This document shows, piece by piece, positions 20,035-28,887 of a stretch of DNA of 64,000 nucleotides. The translations under genes were made by a program, and so were the position numbers. The DNA is from Vibrio cyclitrophicus. GTDB taxonomy: Bacteria; Pseudomonadota; Gammaproteobacteria; Enterobacterales; Vibrionaceae. Below the pieces are notes generated by a model. It saw only the letters and a list, made by a program, of their open reading frames with translations, did not search any database and was not told the origin of the DNA. Where the stretch lies: positions 2,294,001 to 2,358,000 of the forward strand of contig NZ_AP025480.1 in the NCBI RefSeq assembly GCF_024347435.1, written 5' to 3'. The first letter of the stretch is position 1, and every line of letters starts with the position of its first letter.

Positions 20035-20060
20035 GAGGCTCCTGTTTAGGAGCCTTTTTT
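20035..20060 (+). terminator. Terminator between alaA and yfbR
   Basis: The stem AGGCTCCT/AGGAGCCT with loop GTTT is followed by TTTTTT. It lies about 75 nt after the alaA stop and implies a separate yfbR promoter just downstream. Confidence 0.92.
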
Positions 20061-20128
20061 GTACCCGCTGTCTCGCACTATTTGTGAGAAAACTATTGCG
20101 AGTGGAGCACAGTTTAGAAAGGACGATT

Positions 20129-20713
20129 ATGAAACAAAGCCATTTCTTTGCCCATCTAGCACGCATGAAGCTTATCCAACGTTGGCCTCTCATGCGTTCA
20201 ATCTCAAGCGAAAACATTTCAGAGCATAGCCTACAGGTTGCGTTCGTCGCGCACGCCTTGGCATTGATCAAAAACAAAAAGTTTGATGGTCAACTCAACG
20301 CAGAGCACATTGCACTGCTTGGCATGTACCACGATACCAGTGAAGTGCTAACGGGTGATTTGCCCACGCCGGTTAAGTACTACAACCCGGACATCGCCCA
20401 AGAGTACAAAAAGATAGAAGCAGCAGCAGAGCAAAGACTGCTTTCGATGTTGCCAGAAGAATTCCAAGATGACTTCGCCCCGTTTTTGATATCTGGAACG
20501 GCAAGCAAAGAAGAACAAAGCATCGTCAAGCAAGCAGACACCATCTGTGCTTATCTAAAATGCCTTGAAGAACTCAGCGCGGGCAACCACGAATACGAGC
20601 AAGCTAAACGTAGATTGGAAGAGACTCTCGAACAACGTAAAAGCCCAGAAATGGATTACTTTCTCACCACCTTTGCACCGAGTTTTGAATTATCACTGGA
20701 CGAAATCAGCTAG
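20129..20713 (+). CDS. yfbR: 5'-Deoxynucleotidase YfbR
   Basis: The start is taken at the ATG at 20129 ([20 protein letters not shown]), which has GAAAGGA 6 nt upstream; an in-frame upstream ATG would run back through the terminator. The 194-residue HD-domain hydrolase carries the metal ligands in [12 protein letters not shown] and [20 protein letters not shown]. It removes phosphate from 2'-deoxyribonucleoside monophosphates. The next gene downstream is a dNTP hydrolase. Confidence 0.94.
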   Translation: MKQSHFFAHLARMKLIQRWPLMRSISSENISEHSLQVAFVAHALALIKNKKFDGQLNAEHIALLGMYHDTSEVLTGDLPTPVKYYNPDIAQEYKKIEAAAEQRLLSMLPEEFQDDFAPFLISGTASKEEQSIVKQADTICAYLKCLEELSAGNHEYEQAKRRLEETLEQRKSPEMDYFLTTFAPSFELSLDEIS

Positions 20714-20767
20714 CTAGGTATAACTTGAGTGTAATTAGCTAAACAAATCAAATTGATAGGTGCTATT

Positions 20768-22111
20768 TTGACTTCTCTACTCGAACCACCATTTGAACTC
20801 GAACAAGAATGGCAACATCGAAACGACGATGAACATAAAATAAGACGTGATGACCATCGTAGTCCGTATCAACGCGATCGTGCGCGGGTGCTTCACTCTG
20901 CGGCTTTCCGTCGCCTACAAGCCAAAACTCAGGTACACGGTACCACCGTCAACGACTTCCACCGCACTCGCCTTACTCACTCTCTTGAGGCCGCTCAGCT
21001 TGGGACAGGTATCGTCGCTCAACTGAAGAAAAAGCAGCCAGAGTTTCGAGTTCTATTACCCTCGGACAGTTTGATTGACTCACTGTGTTTGGCGCACGAT
21101 ATTGGCCACCCACCTTATGGGCATGGCGGTGAAGTCGCACTCAACTACATGATGCGCGACCACGGTGGTTTTGAGGGTAATGCCCAAACGTTTCGCATTG
21201 TCACTCAGTTAGAACCTTATACCGAACATCACGGTATGAACCTATCTCGACGCACTTTGCTGGGGTTGATCAAATACCCTTCACTGCTTAGCGAAGTTCA
21301 AGCCAAGACTCAATCTCAACCTGTTAAACACCAACGACAGCTCCGAGCGCGAGATTGGATGCCAGCAAAAGGTATTTATGACCACGATGAAGAGTTATTC
21401 AACTGGGTACTTGAGCCACTTTCGAGTAACGACCGACAGCTTATAAAGCAAAAAAGAAAGTCGCACACCGAGCCACTTGAGCACAACAAGACTAAATATA
21501 AGTCGCTCGACTGTTCCATCATGGAGTTAGCTGACGACATCGCATATGGCGTACACGATTTGGAAGATGCGATTGTGCTAGGTTCAGTGACTAAAGCTCA
21601 ATGGGTCGATTCTGCATACCCTCAGCTCAGAGAAATGGCTGACCCTTGGATTTGTAAGCACTTAGATTCAATTACAGAGATGCTATTCTCGGGCGAACAG
21701 TATCGTAGAAAAGATGCGATTGGTGGGATAGTCAACGCACTGTTGACCAGTATTTCGATTAAACGCGTTGATGAAAGCTTTGAGAACGTACTTTTGGCTT
21801 ACAATGCAGTGCTTGAACCAAGCATGGACGGCACGCTCGATAAGCTGAAACACTTTGTCAGCGAGTTCGTTATTCAAGTGCCTCAGGTTCAGGTCATCGA
21901 ATACAAGGGCCAGCAGATCATCATGGATATGTTTGAAGCATTCAGTGCTGACCCTGAACGTTTGTTACCACTGCCAATCAAGAAGCAATGGCTACAACAT
22001 CAAGACGATTCAAGAAAGATGCGCGTGATTGCCGATTACATTTCGTCAATGACTGATGATCTTGCGCAGAAAATGCATCAGCAATTATTTTCAGCTCATA
22101 CAGAGTTTTAA
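20768..22111 (+). CDS. dgt: dGTPase-like HD-domain triphosphohydrolase
   Basis: The start is probably TTG at 20768 (MTSLLEPPFELEQEW), with AGGTG 5 nt upstream; a TTG at 20753 is less well placed. The 447-residue protein has HD-family metal ligands in RLTHSLEAAQ, CLAHDIGHPPYGHGGE and MELADDIAYGVHDLED. Family members hydrolyse dGTP or other dNTPs to the nucleoside and triphosphate, and some deplete dNTPs in phage-infected cells. The gene lies 54 bp after yfbR. Biological role here is inferred; the substrate could be other than dGTP. Confidence 0.88.
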   Translation: MTSLLEPPFELEQEWQHRNDDEHKIRRDDHRSPYQRDRARVLHSAAFRRLQAKTQVHGTTVNDFHRTRLTHSLEAAQLGTGIVAQLKKKQPEFRVLLPSDSLIDSLCLAHDIGHPPYGHGGEVALNYMMRDHGGFEGNAQTFRIVTQLEPYTEHHGMNLSRRTLLGLIKYPSLLSEVQAKTQSQPVKHQRQLRARDWMPAKGIYDHDEELFNWVLEPLSSNDRQLIKQKRKSHTEPLEHNKTKYKSLDCSIMELADDIAYGVHDLEDAIVLGSVTKAQWVDSAYPQLREMADPWICKHLDSITEMLFSGEQYRRKDAIGGIVNALLTSISIKRVDESFENVLLAYNAVLEPSMDGTLDKLKHFVSEFVIQVPQVQVIEYKGQQIIMDMFEAFSADPERLLPLPIKKQWLQHQDDSRKMRVIADYISSMTDDLAQKMHQQLFSAHTEF

Positions 22112-22128
22112 GTGCTCAATCACTTAAA
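22107..22128. terminator. Weak hairpin between dgt-like gene and tapT
   Basis: The arms TTTAAGTG/CACTTAAA surround a 6-nt loop and include the dgt stop codon. It lies between convergent genes, is A/T-rich and has no T run. Its function is uncertain. Confidence 0.3.
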
Positions 22129-22143
22129 TATCGGGGGAACAGC

Positions 22144-22743
22144 TTAATCTAAATAGTTTTTCTCGAAGACACCTGGTGGCATTTGATTGATTTGAAACTG
22201 AATCATTTGGTCAAATGCCGTTAACAGAGGGCTAAAGTCTCGGTCATTTTCTAACAAGCGCAACAGATGATAACCCGCTTCTACTGTGGATAGACTGTTT
22301 TCACTGGGTGCTTTGCGAATTCGATAGTTACCCTTGAGGTCTTTCGGCAAGTGAACCGTTTTTAACGCATGCAAGTTACTCGATACCTGCCACATTTTGA
22401 ACGCCTTCTTCCACGTCCCATCCAATAAAATTACACGTAGCTTTTTATTTGAATAAGTTACCGACTTAACAGGAACAGAATGTTCACTCGGGTATAAAAT
22501 CACGTGCTGATAATGTTCATCGGCCAGCAATATGTTCAGTTGCTCGTTGTTAGAAAAGTCTTCACCGACAAACGTCACACTGTTATTTAGAGATAACGAG
22601 AGGATACGCGCAGTTCCCATCGGACGATGCTCTTCTGATGGGTGTTGAAGAATGATAAGCTCAACATTTGATTCGAGTGGTGTAACCCACTGACAAATAC
22701 AAGCTTTCAAAGCCTTGCTGCATTGGGGGCAATAACGAGACAT
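22144..22743 (-). CDS. tapT: tRNA-uridine aminocarboxypropyltransferase TapT (DTW domain)
   Basis: A 199-residue protein. The N-terminal cysteine cluster CPQCSKALKACIC is zinc-ribbon-like. The DTW-domain core has LQHPSEEHRPMGTARIL and LDGTWKKAFKMW, whose D-x-T-W gives the family its name. E. coli TapT (YfiP) uses SAM to make acp3U at tRNA position 47. The start lies head-to-head with the rhombosortase gene, only about 9 bp away. Confidence 0.88.
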   Translation of the reverse strand: MSRYCPQCSKALKACICQWVTPLESNVELIILQHPSEEHRPMGTARILSLSLNNSVTFVGEDFSNNEQLNILLADEHYQHVILYPSEHSVPVKSVTYSNKKLRVILLDGTWKKAFKMWQVSSNLHALKTVHLPKDLKGNYRIRKAPSENSLSTVEAGYHLLRLLENDRDFSPLLTAFDQMIQFQINQMPPGVFEKNYLD

Positions 22744-22752
22744 GGATTTAAT

Positions 22753-23289
22753 GTGTACCCTGTATTAATTTTCACTTCACTTTTATGCGTCTTATTCCAA
22801 TTTGAGCCAATACAAGCTTGGGTCGTTTGGGATAGCAATGCGATTGCCGAGGGGCAATGGTGGCGAATCCTAACAGGAAACTTTTCACATACCAACTACT
22901 CGCACCTTCTGATGAACCTAGCAGGCTTATGGATCATCAGCTATCTGTTTCAACCGAGTAAAAAACCGCTTGCTCTTGCTATGCTTGTGATTAGTTTAGT
23001 GACTGGGATCGCTTTGTTGTTTTCGAGTATTCAGATCTATGTTGGCCTATCTGGCACTTTGCATGGGTTATTTGGCTTATTCGCTCTCAATGAAGCGCTG
23101 AGCGGCAGGAGGTCCAGCTGGCTCCTAGTGTTGGGATTAATAACTAAGATCGCTTGGGAGCAGCTTATTGGCCCTTCGAGCACGACTGGCGAACTGATTA
23201 ATGCTCGAGTAGCCATTGAAGCCCACCTAGCAGGTGCTATCGCTGGAGGCTTCATGGTTATGGCGTTATGGCTACCGAATAAAAAGTAA
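22753..23289 (+). CDS. rssP: Rhombosortase (GlyGly-CTERM rhomboid protease)
   Basis: A rhomboid-fold intramembrane serine protease with about six segments. The nucleophile is in VGLSGTLHGLFGLFA, the catalytic His is in the late segment AHLAGAIAGGF, and HTNYSHLLMNLAGL matches the rhomboid HxxxN region. In V. cholerae the equivalent RssP processes the C-terminal GlyGly-CTERM tail of type II secretion substrates. I chose GTG at 22753 (178 aa) because GGA sits 6 nt upstream. TTG at 22723 would give 188 aa and overlap tapT by 21 nt. Confidence 0.82.
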   Translation: MYPVLIFTSLLCVLFQFEPIQAWVVWDSNAIAEGQWWRILTGNFSHTNYSHLLMNLAGLWIISYLFQPSKKPLALAMLVISLVTGIALLFSSIQIYVGLSGTLHGLFGLFALNEALSGRRSSWLLVLGLITKIAWEQLIGPSSTTGELINARVAIEAHLAGAIAGGFMVMALWLPNKK

Positions 23290-23308
23290 CCCTCAATAAC
23301 CCGCCAAA

Positions 23309-23608
23309 TTAAAGTTGAATTCGCTCACGATTCTTTTCAACCGTTGCCTCGCCAATACCTTTCACATTGACCAAGTCACTGGGTTTTGTAAATGCACCAT
23401 GCTTATCCCGATAATCGACAATCTCTTGGGCTTTTTTGTCACCCACACCAACAAGTAATGCTGATAATTCCTCAGCCGTAGCTTTATTGATGTTTACGGT
23501 GATTTCAATGCCGTCGTACAACTCTGCCTTAGTCGGACTATCAGCAAACACTCCAGCACTCAGAGTAATTAGAAATGAAAGAAGTAATGTTGAATATATT
23601 GTTCGCAT
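23309..23608 (-). CDS. ComEA-like helix-hairpin-helix protein
   Basis: A 99-residue protein with a signal peptide (about 1-22, ending VFA). A tandem helix-hairpin-helix DNA-binding module covers about 37-99 (NINKATAEELSALLVGVGDKKA, LVNVKGIGEATVEKNRERI). This is the ComEA family, whose periplasmic members bind incoming DNA during natural transformation in vibrios. Several paralogues exist in proteobacteria, so assignment to competence is probable rather than certain. Confidence 0.82.
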   Translation of the reverse strand: MRTIYSTLLLSFLITLSAGVFADSPTKAELYDGIEITVNINKATAEELSALLVGVGDKKAQEIVDYRDKHGAFTKPSDLVNVKGIGEATVEKNRERIQL

Positions 23609-23681
23609 AAACCGTTCCTTTGTTCAAAAAAGGTAACTTATGCATTTACCGCGGCAGATAACACAATCACCAGATAAAAAT

Positions 23682-23710
23682 AAAGCGGGTCACCTAAGTG
23701 ACCCGCTTTG
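23682..23710 (-). terminator. Terminator after ppiD
   Basis: The stem AAAGCGGGTCAC/GTGACCCGCTTT is nearly symmetric. It lies about 145 nt beyond the ppiD stop and upstream of the ComEA-like gene. Confidence 0.8.
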
Positions 23711-23852
23711 TTATACATCTTGTTTTCATCAGATTGTTTGTTAGCTCACAAATCTGATTTATCGGATAAACCTAACTTGCAAAGCAAAAGCCTTGTTTTG
23801 ACTGACAGTAGTAAGAGACCAAAGTCATCTTGCTAGCCAATTTAAGCTAACC

Positions 23853-25718
23853 TTAATGACCTTGACCTACTACGTAGTATTCAACATCTGCGTTTTCACG
23901 AAGTACGTTTAGTACGTTGGTCAGGTCTTGTTGGTTGCCAACTCGTTCCAGTTGAGCACCAATTTGAGTGCTGTAAGCTGGGTCGATTTCAGCCGTTACT
24001 TTAGAAAGTTCTACAACAACGATGTTACCGTCTTGGTCTTTAGATTGGCCAAACACCGCTTGACCGCCTTCAGGCTTCGCTAGAGCGAATACAGAAGCTG
24101 CCAATGGAGAGTTACGGTCAATTGTTTCAAGTTCAGTGAACTCAAGGTTGTTATCCGCTAATACTGCTTCATTGCCTTGCTTAAGTTCGTTCACTAGAGA
24201 AACACCTAACTCAACCGCTTGCTGCTCGGCTTGTACAGCAGACAGCGCAGCCACAACTTGATCCTTCACTTGTTCTAGAGGAAGAATTGTTTCGTCACGA
24301 GTCTCTTCTACACGAACAACAATCACGTGTTCAGGAGCCACTTCGATAACTTCAGAGTTTAGGCCGTCTTCTTTCACTTCTGGGCTCAAGATAGCTTGCA
24401 TAACAGCAGGCGTCATCAATACTTCTGGTGCATCTACTTGAGAGATGAAATCAGTCGTTGTGATCTTAGCGTTAATTGCTTCTGCAGAGTCATCTAGAGA
24501 GTCAGGGAATTCAAACGCTACTTTCTCTAATTCAGTTTGCTGTTCGTAGAACTGGTCTACTGCGTGCTGGTCTAGAAGCTCTGTCTTAATCTCTGCCGCT
24601 ACTTCAGAGTAAGGCTGAGCTTGAGATGCTTTCAGTTCGTCTAGCTTGATGATGTGGTAGCCAAAATCAGATTTAACTAAACCCGTTGTATCACCAATAT
24701 TCTGAAGAGCAAAAGCGGCTTCTTCGAATGCTGGGTCCATAACATCACGTTCGATCCAACCTAGGTCACCACCAACTTCAGCACTGCCGAAGTCATCAGA
24801 TTTTTCTTCCGCTAACGTTGCGAAATCAGCGCCTGCGTTGAGTTCGTCCAGGATGGACTGCGCTTTCGCTTCATCGTCGCCTTGAACTAGGATGTGACTA
24901 ACTTTACGCTGCTCTGAAGTTGAGTACTTATCTAGATGCTCTTCATAGTATTTCTGAGCTTCTTCATCACTCACTTTAAGCTGCGACTTAAGTGCTTCGG
25001 CTGAAAGTTCGATGTAAGACACCTTAGCTTGCTCTGGACGAGTGTAAGCTAATGGGTTTTCAGAGTAGTACTGTTCAATCTGCTCGTCGGTAAGCTCAAT
25101 GTCTTTCGCTAAATCAGCAACAGAAAGCGTCACAGTACGAATATCACGAGTTTGAGCAATCAGTTTGCTTTGAGTATCGATTTCGCCTTGAAGAACAAAT
25201 TCACTGCCTTGAAGTGCAGTAACAAGTTGATTACGCATTAGGTCACGACGCATGTATTCAGCGAAGCTTTCTGCGCTGAAACCTGCACGACGTAGTGCTG
25301 ATTGGTAAACTTCTTGATCGAATTGGCCAGCCGTTTGGAACTGAGGCATTTCTAGAATCATGGTACGGATTTGAGAATCGCTGATTCGTAGACCTAAAGA
25401 CTCAGCTTGCTGCTCAAGTAGAACATCGTTGATCATGCGATCAAGGACTGATTTACGGAAAGACTCTACGTATGCAGGGTCTGCAAGCATTTGAGCGAAG
25501 TAATCGCCAAGTTGAGATTGCATGCGATTACGTTCGTTTTGGTAAGCTTGTTCAAACTCGCCACGAGCAATTTCTGTGTTGCCAACTTTAGCTGCTGCGT
25601 TGTTACCGCCACCGGTGATGTAGCTGCCTACACCTGCGAATACGAATGACAGGATAATCAACCCAAGGATAATTTTTACCGCGATGCTATTCACGCCTTC
25701 GCGTAATCGATCCATCAT
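23853..25718 (-). CDS. ppiD: Periplasmic folding chaperone PpiD
   Basis: A 621-residue protein. One N-terminal membrane anchor (about 12-34: SIAVKIILGLIILSFVFAGV) is followed by a SurA-N-like chaperone domain (about 40-200). A parvulin-type PPIase domain lies at about 265-365 (KVSHILVQGDDEAKAQSILDELN, DLGWIERDVMDPAFEEAAF, VKSDFGYHIIKL), and a long C-terminal helical part completes it. It is anchored in the inner membrane and assists folding of exported proteins near SecYEG. It follows hupB as in other gammaproteobacteria. Confidence 0.95.
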   Translation of the reverse strand: MMDRLREGVNSIAVKIILGLIILSFVFAGVGSYITGGGNNAAAKVGNTEIARGEFEQAYQNERNRMQSQLGDYFAQMLADPAYVESFRKSVLDRMINDVLLEQQAESLGLRISDSQIRTMILEMPQFQTAGQFDQEVYQSALRRAGFSAESFAEYMRRDLMRNQLVTALQGSEFVLQGEIDTQSKLIAQTRDIRTVTLSVADLAKDIELTDEQIEQYYSENPLAYTRPEQAKVSYIELSAEALKSQLKVSDEEAQKYYEEHLDKYSTSEQRKVSHILVQGDDEAKAQSILDELNAGADFATLAEEKSDDFGSAEVGGDLGWIERDVMDPAFEEAAFALQNIGDTTGLVKSDFGYHIIKLDELKASQAQPYSEVAAEIKTELLDQHAVDQFYEQQTELEKVAFEFPDSLDDSAEAINAKITTTDFISQVDAPEVLMTPAVMQAILSPEVKEDGLNSEVIEVAPEHVIVVRVEETRDETILPLEQVKDQVVAALSAVQAEQQAVELGVSLVNELKQGNEAVLADNNLEFTELETIDRNSPLAASVFALAKPEGGQAVFGQSKDQDGNIVVVELSKVTAEIDPAYSTQIGAQLERVGNQQDLTNVLNVLRENADVEYYVVGQGH

Positions 25719-25783
25719 AATTTAAGTGCTCTCCGGATATGAAGCATTGGCTTCAAAATAAAAATCTATTCACGCGATATTAT

Positions 25784-25817
25784 CAGAAAAAGAAATGCGC
25801 ATCAGTAGGATGCGCAT
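25784..25817 (-). terminator. Terminator after hupB
   Basis: On the minus strand the stem ATGCGCATC/GATGCGCAT around a 5-nt loop is followed by TTCTTTTTC. It separates hupB from ppiD. Confidence 0.8.
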
Positions 25818-25939
25818 AATTTAAATAAGTTCAATGTGCTTTGCACACATACTGCCTAAGAATGAAACATCATTGTTCAAACAGTAAACGCATGTTAATG
25901 CTTTCCCCTCTTCACATTCGAGGTTCCAGCAAACAAAAA

Positions 25940-26212
25940 TTAGTTACATGCGTCTTTAAGTGCTTTACCCGCCTTGAAGCCAGGTACTTTAGCTTCTGCG
26001 ATTTGGATCTCTTCACCAGTTTTTGGGTTACGACCTGTACGAGCAGCACGAGTACGAACACTGAAAGTACCAAAGCCAACAAGTGCAACTTGGTCACCTG
26101 ATTGTAGCGTTGTGCCAACTGCTTCGATGAAAGCGTCTAGAGCGCGACCAGCTGAAGCTTTAGAGATGTCTGCGTTTTCTGCGATTGATTCTACTAGTTG
26201 TGTTTTATTCAC
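25940..26212 (-). CDS. hupB: DNA-binding protein HU-beta
   Basis: The start is taken at GTG 26212, giving 90 residues beginning [20 protein letters not shown], the normal length for HU. AGGGG lies 7 nt upstream. The extension to 26233 adds seven non-homologous residues. The DNA-wrapping arm is seen in [20 protein letters not shown] and the C-terminal motif is [13 protein letters not shown]. It is a dimeric nucleoid protein that bends DNA. It sits between lon and ppiD, the standard order. Confidence 0.96.
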   Translation of the reverse strand: MNKTQLVESIAENADISKASAGRALDAFIEAVGTTLQSGDQVALVGFGTFSVRTRAARTGRNPKTGEEIQIAEAKVPGFKAGKALKDACN

Positions 26213-26333
26213 TGTTTTTCCCCTATGTGTCATCTGTGACTAAATCTCGATGACTGTACGTTCCATTTTGGTTTTTATTTCGCCGCAAGCCTTATTGCAA
26301 AAGGGATTGCCGCTTTAGCGAATAACTTAGCGT

Positions 26334-26375
26334 CCAAAAAAAACGCTGACAAGCCTTTTCGAGCCTATCAGCGTA
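26334..26375 (-). terminator. Terminator after lon
   Basis: On the minus strand ACGCTGA...TCAGCGT is followed by TTTTTTTT, with an internal AGGCTcgaaaAGGCTT segment in the long loop. It lies about 30 nt past the lon stop. Confidence 0.82.
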
Positions 26376-26403
26376 ATTCTTTACTTATTTTTGCTACGCA
26401 TCA

Positions 26404-28755
26404 CTATTTTTTCACGTCAAACTCGACCCCTGACGGATCTCGTTCTAGCGCAACCTTAAGAACTTCATCAATCCATTGGACTGGAATCACCTTCAAGTCA
26501 GCAATAACGTTGTCTGGAATCTCTTCCAAATCACGCTCATTGTCTTTAGGAATCAAGACTGTTTTGATGCCACCACGGTGAGCTGCAAGCAGTTTTTCTT
26601 TCAAACCGCCGATAGGTAAAACTTCACCTCGTAGGGTAATTTCACCAGTCATACCCACCTCAGCTTTTACAGGATTACCCGTTAAGCTAGAAACAAGTGC
26701 AGTACACATTGCAATACCCGCGCTTGGGCCATCTTTTGGTGTCGCACCTTCAGGCACGTGAACGTGAATATCGCGTTTCTCGTAAAAATCAGTGTTGATA
26801 CCTAGATTTTCAGCACGAGAGCGAACCACGGTCATTGCCGCCTGAATCGACTCTTTCATCACATCACCCAATGAGCCGGTTTGCGTTAGCTTACCTTTAC
26901 CTGGCATTGATTCAGTTTCGATTGTCAGTAGGTCACCACCCACTTGAGTCCACGCTAGACCAGTTACCTGACCAATACGATTGCTCTCATCCGCTTTACC
27001 AAAGTCATGACGTTGAACGCCTAAGTACTCTTTCAGGTTATCAATGTTAACCGTTACAGACTTAAGGTCGCTGTCTAGCAAAATGTTTTTAACTGCTTTA
27101 CGACAGATCTTAGAGATTTCACGCTCTAGGCTACGTACACCTGCTTCACGCGTGTAATAACGAATAATGCCGATGATTGCAGAGTCTTCAATCTCAATTT
27201 CATGAGGCTTAAGACCGTTGCGTTGAACTTGCTTGTCCAATAGGTGGCTCTTAGCAATATTCAGCTTTTCATCTTCTGTATAACCAGACAAACGAATCAC
27301 TTCCATACGGTCCAGAAGAGGGCCAGGAATGTCCATCGAGTTCGACGTCGCAACAAACATAACATCTGACAGATCGTAATCGACTTCTAGATAATGATCG
27401 TTAAATGCGTTGTTTTGCTCAGGGTCTAGTACTTCTAGAAGCGCTGAAGATGGGTCGCCACGCATATCAGAAGACATCTTGTCGATTTCATCTAATAGGA
27501 ACAGTGGGTTTTTAACGCCAACTTTAGACATCTTCTGGATAAGTTTACCCGGAAGAGAACCGATGTACGTACGACGGTGACCACGAATCTCAGCTTCATC
27601 ACGAACGCCGCCTAGCGCCATACGAGTGTACTTACGACCCGTTGCCGCAGCAATAGAACGACCTAGAGAGGTTTTACCAACGCCAGGAGGACCAACAAGA
27701 CAAAGGATTGGACCTTTCAGTTTGTTGATACGGTTTTGTACAGCCAAGTATTCAAGAATACGTTCTTTAACACGCTCTAAGCCGTAGTGATCTTCATTTA
27801 AGATCTCTTCCGCTTTCGCTAAATTCTTTTTAACTTTTGAACGCTTAGCCCAAGGAACGCCTACCATCCAATCGATGTAGCTACGTACTACTGTTGCTTC
27901 AGCAGACATTGGCGACATCATTTTCAGTTTTTGCAGTTCTTGCTCTGTTTTCTCACGAGCTTCTTGAGGCATCTTAGAATCTTCGATTTTCTTCTTCAGA
28001 GTCTCGAATTCATCCGGTGCATCGTCCATCTCGCCAAGTTCTTTCTGAATCGCTTTCATTTGCTCATTCAGATAGTACTCGCGCTGAGATTTCTCCATTT
28101 GTTTCTTAACGCGGCCACGAATGCGTTTTTCAACTTGTAGGATGTCAATTTCTGACTCCATTTGGCCCATCAAGAATTCCAGACGTTCAGTGACATCTAA
28201 AATTTCTAGAACGTGCTGCTTGTCTACCAATTTAAGTGGCATGTGCGCAGCAATCGTATCAGCAAGGCGAGCAGCCTCATCAATACCGTTCAGAGACGTT
28301 AGAACCTCTGGTGGAATCTTTTTGTTTAGCTTAATAAAGCCTTCGAATTGATTGATCGCACTACGAACAACCACTTCTTGTTCTTTTTCGTCAAGTTCTG
28401 AAGTAACAACGTATTCGGCATCCGCTAAGAAAAATTCACTTTCTTTGAATTGGTGAATTTTTGCACGCTGCTGACCTTCGACAAGTACTTTAACCGTACC
28501 ATCAGGGAGCTTTAGTAACTGAAGAATGGTAGCGACTGTACCTACGTTAAATAGGTCGTCGATTGAAGGCTCATCAGTGTCCGCTTCTTTCTGCGCTACA
28601 AGTAGTACTTGTTTGTTAGCTTCCATTGCCGACTCAAGGCAAGTAATCGATTTTTCACGACCAACAAACAATGGAATAACCATGTGTGGGTAAACCACTA
28701 CATCACGTAGAGGTAGCACGGGGATTTCGATACGCTCGGAACGTTCCAAGTTCAT
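26404..28755 (-). CDS. lon: ATP-dependent protease Lon
   Basis: A 783-residue protein, the usual length. The N-terminal substrate domain spans about 10-300. The AAA+ module has Walker A GPPGVGKTSLGRSIAAATG and Walker B FLLDEIDKM. The Ser-Lys protease domain has S678 in PKDGPSAGIAM and Lys in LPIGGLKEKLLAAHRGG. It degrades misfolded and regulatory proteins in the cytoplasm. The upstream sequence carries a sigma-32-type promoter. Confidence 0.98.
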   Translation of the reverse strand: MNLERSERIEIPVLPLRDVVVYPHMVIPLFVGREKSITCLESAMEANKQVLLVAQKEADTDEPSIDDLFNVGTVATILQLLKLPDGTVKVLVEGQQRAKIHQFKESEFFLADAEYVVTSELDEKEQEVVVRSAINQFEGFIKLNKKIPPEVLTSLNGIDEAARLADTIAAHMPLKLVDKQHVLEILDVTERLEFLMGQMESEIDILQVEKRIRGRVKKQMEKSQREYYLNEQMKAIQKELGEMDDAPDEFETLKKKIEDSKMPQEAREKTEQELQKLKMMSPMSAEATVVRSYIDWMVGVPWAKRSKVKKNLAKAEEILNEDHYGLERVKERILEYLAVQNRINKLKGPILCLVGPPGVGKTSLGRSIAAATGRKYTRMALGGVRDEAEIRGHRRTYIGSLPGKLIQKMSKVGVKNPLFLLDEIDKMSSDMRGDPSSALLEVLDPEQNNAFNDHYLEVDYDLSDVMFVATSNSMDIPGPLLDRMEVIRLSGYTEDEKLNIAKSHLLDKQVQRNGLKPHEIEIEDSAIIGIIRYYTREAGVRSLEREISKICRKAVKNILLDSDLKSVTVNIDNLKEYLGVQRHDFGKADESNRIGQVTGLAWTQVGGDLLTIETESMPGKGKLTQTGSLGDVMKESIQAAMTVVRSRAENLGINTDFYEKRDIHVHVPEGATPKDGPSAGIAMCTALVSSLTGNPVKAEVGMTGEITLRGEVLPIGGLKEKLLAAHRGGIKTVLIPKDNERDLEEIPDNVIADLKVIPVQWIDEVLKVALERDPSGVEFDVKK

Positions 28756-28790
28756 ATATTTCTCTCTTCCGCTTTAACTTATAAAGCAGT

Positions 28791-28819
28791 ATATGGGGCT
28801 TAAACGACTGGATTCAATG
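28791..28819 (-). promoter_or_regulatory. Sigma-32 (heat-shock) promoter of lon
   Basis: On the minus strand the -35 element CATTGAA (28813-28819) is followed after about 14 nt by the -10 element CCCCATAT (28791-28798). The -10 block and the bases after it (ATACTG) match the known E. coli lon heat-shock promoter. It lies about 35 bp before the lon ATG. Confidence 0.75.
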
Positions 28820-28829
28820 GAAGAATAAA

Positions 28830-28859
28830 AAAAAGGAGGTAATTGCTTACCTCCTTTTT
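28830..28859. terminator. Terminator after clpX
   Basis: The stem AAAAAGGAGGTAA/TTACCTCCTTTTT with loop TTGC can act in either direction. It lies about 30 nt beyond the clpX stop and just upstream of the lon promoter. Confidence 0.9.
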
Positions 28860-28887
28860 CAATTTGAGCGTGTGGTCTAAAAAAGAC

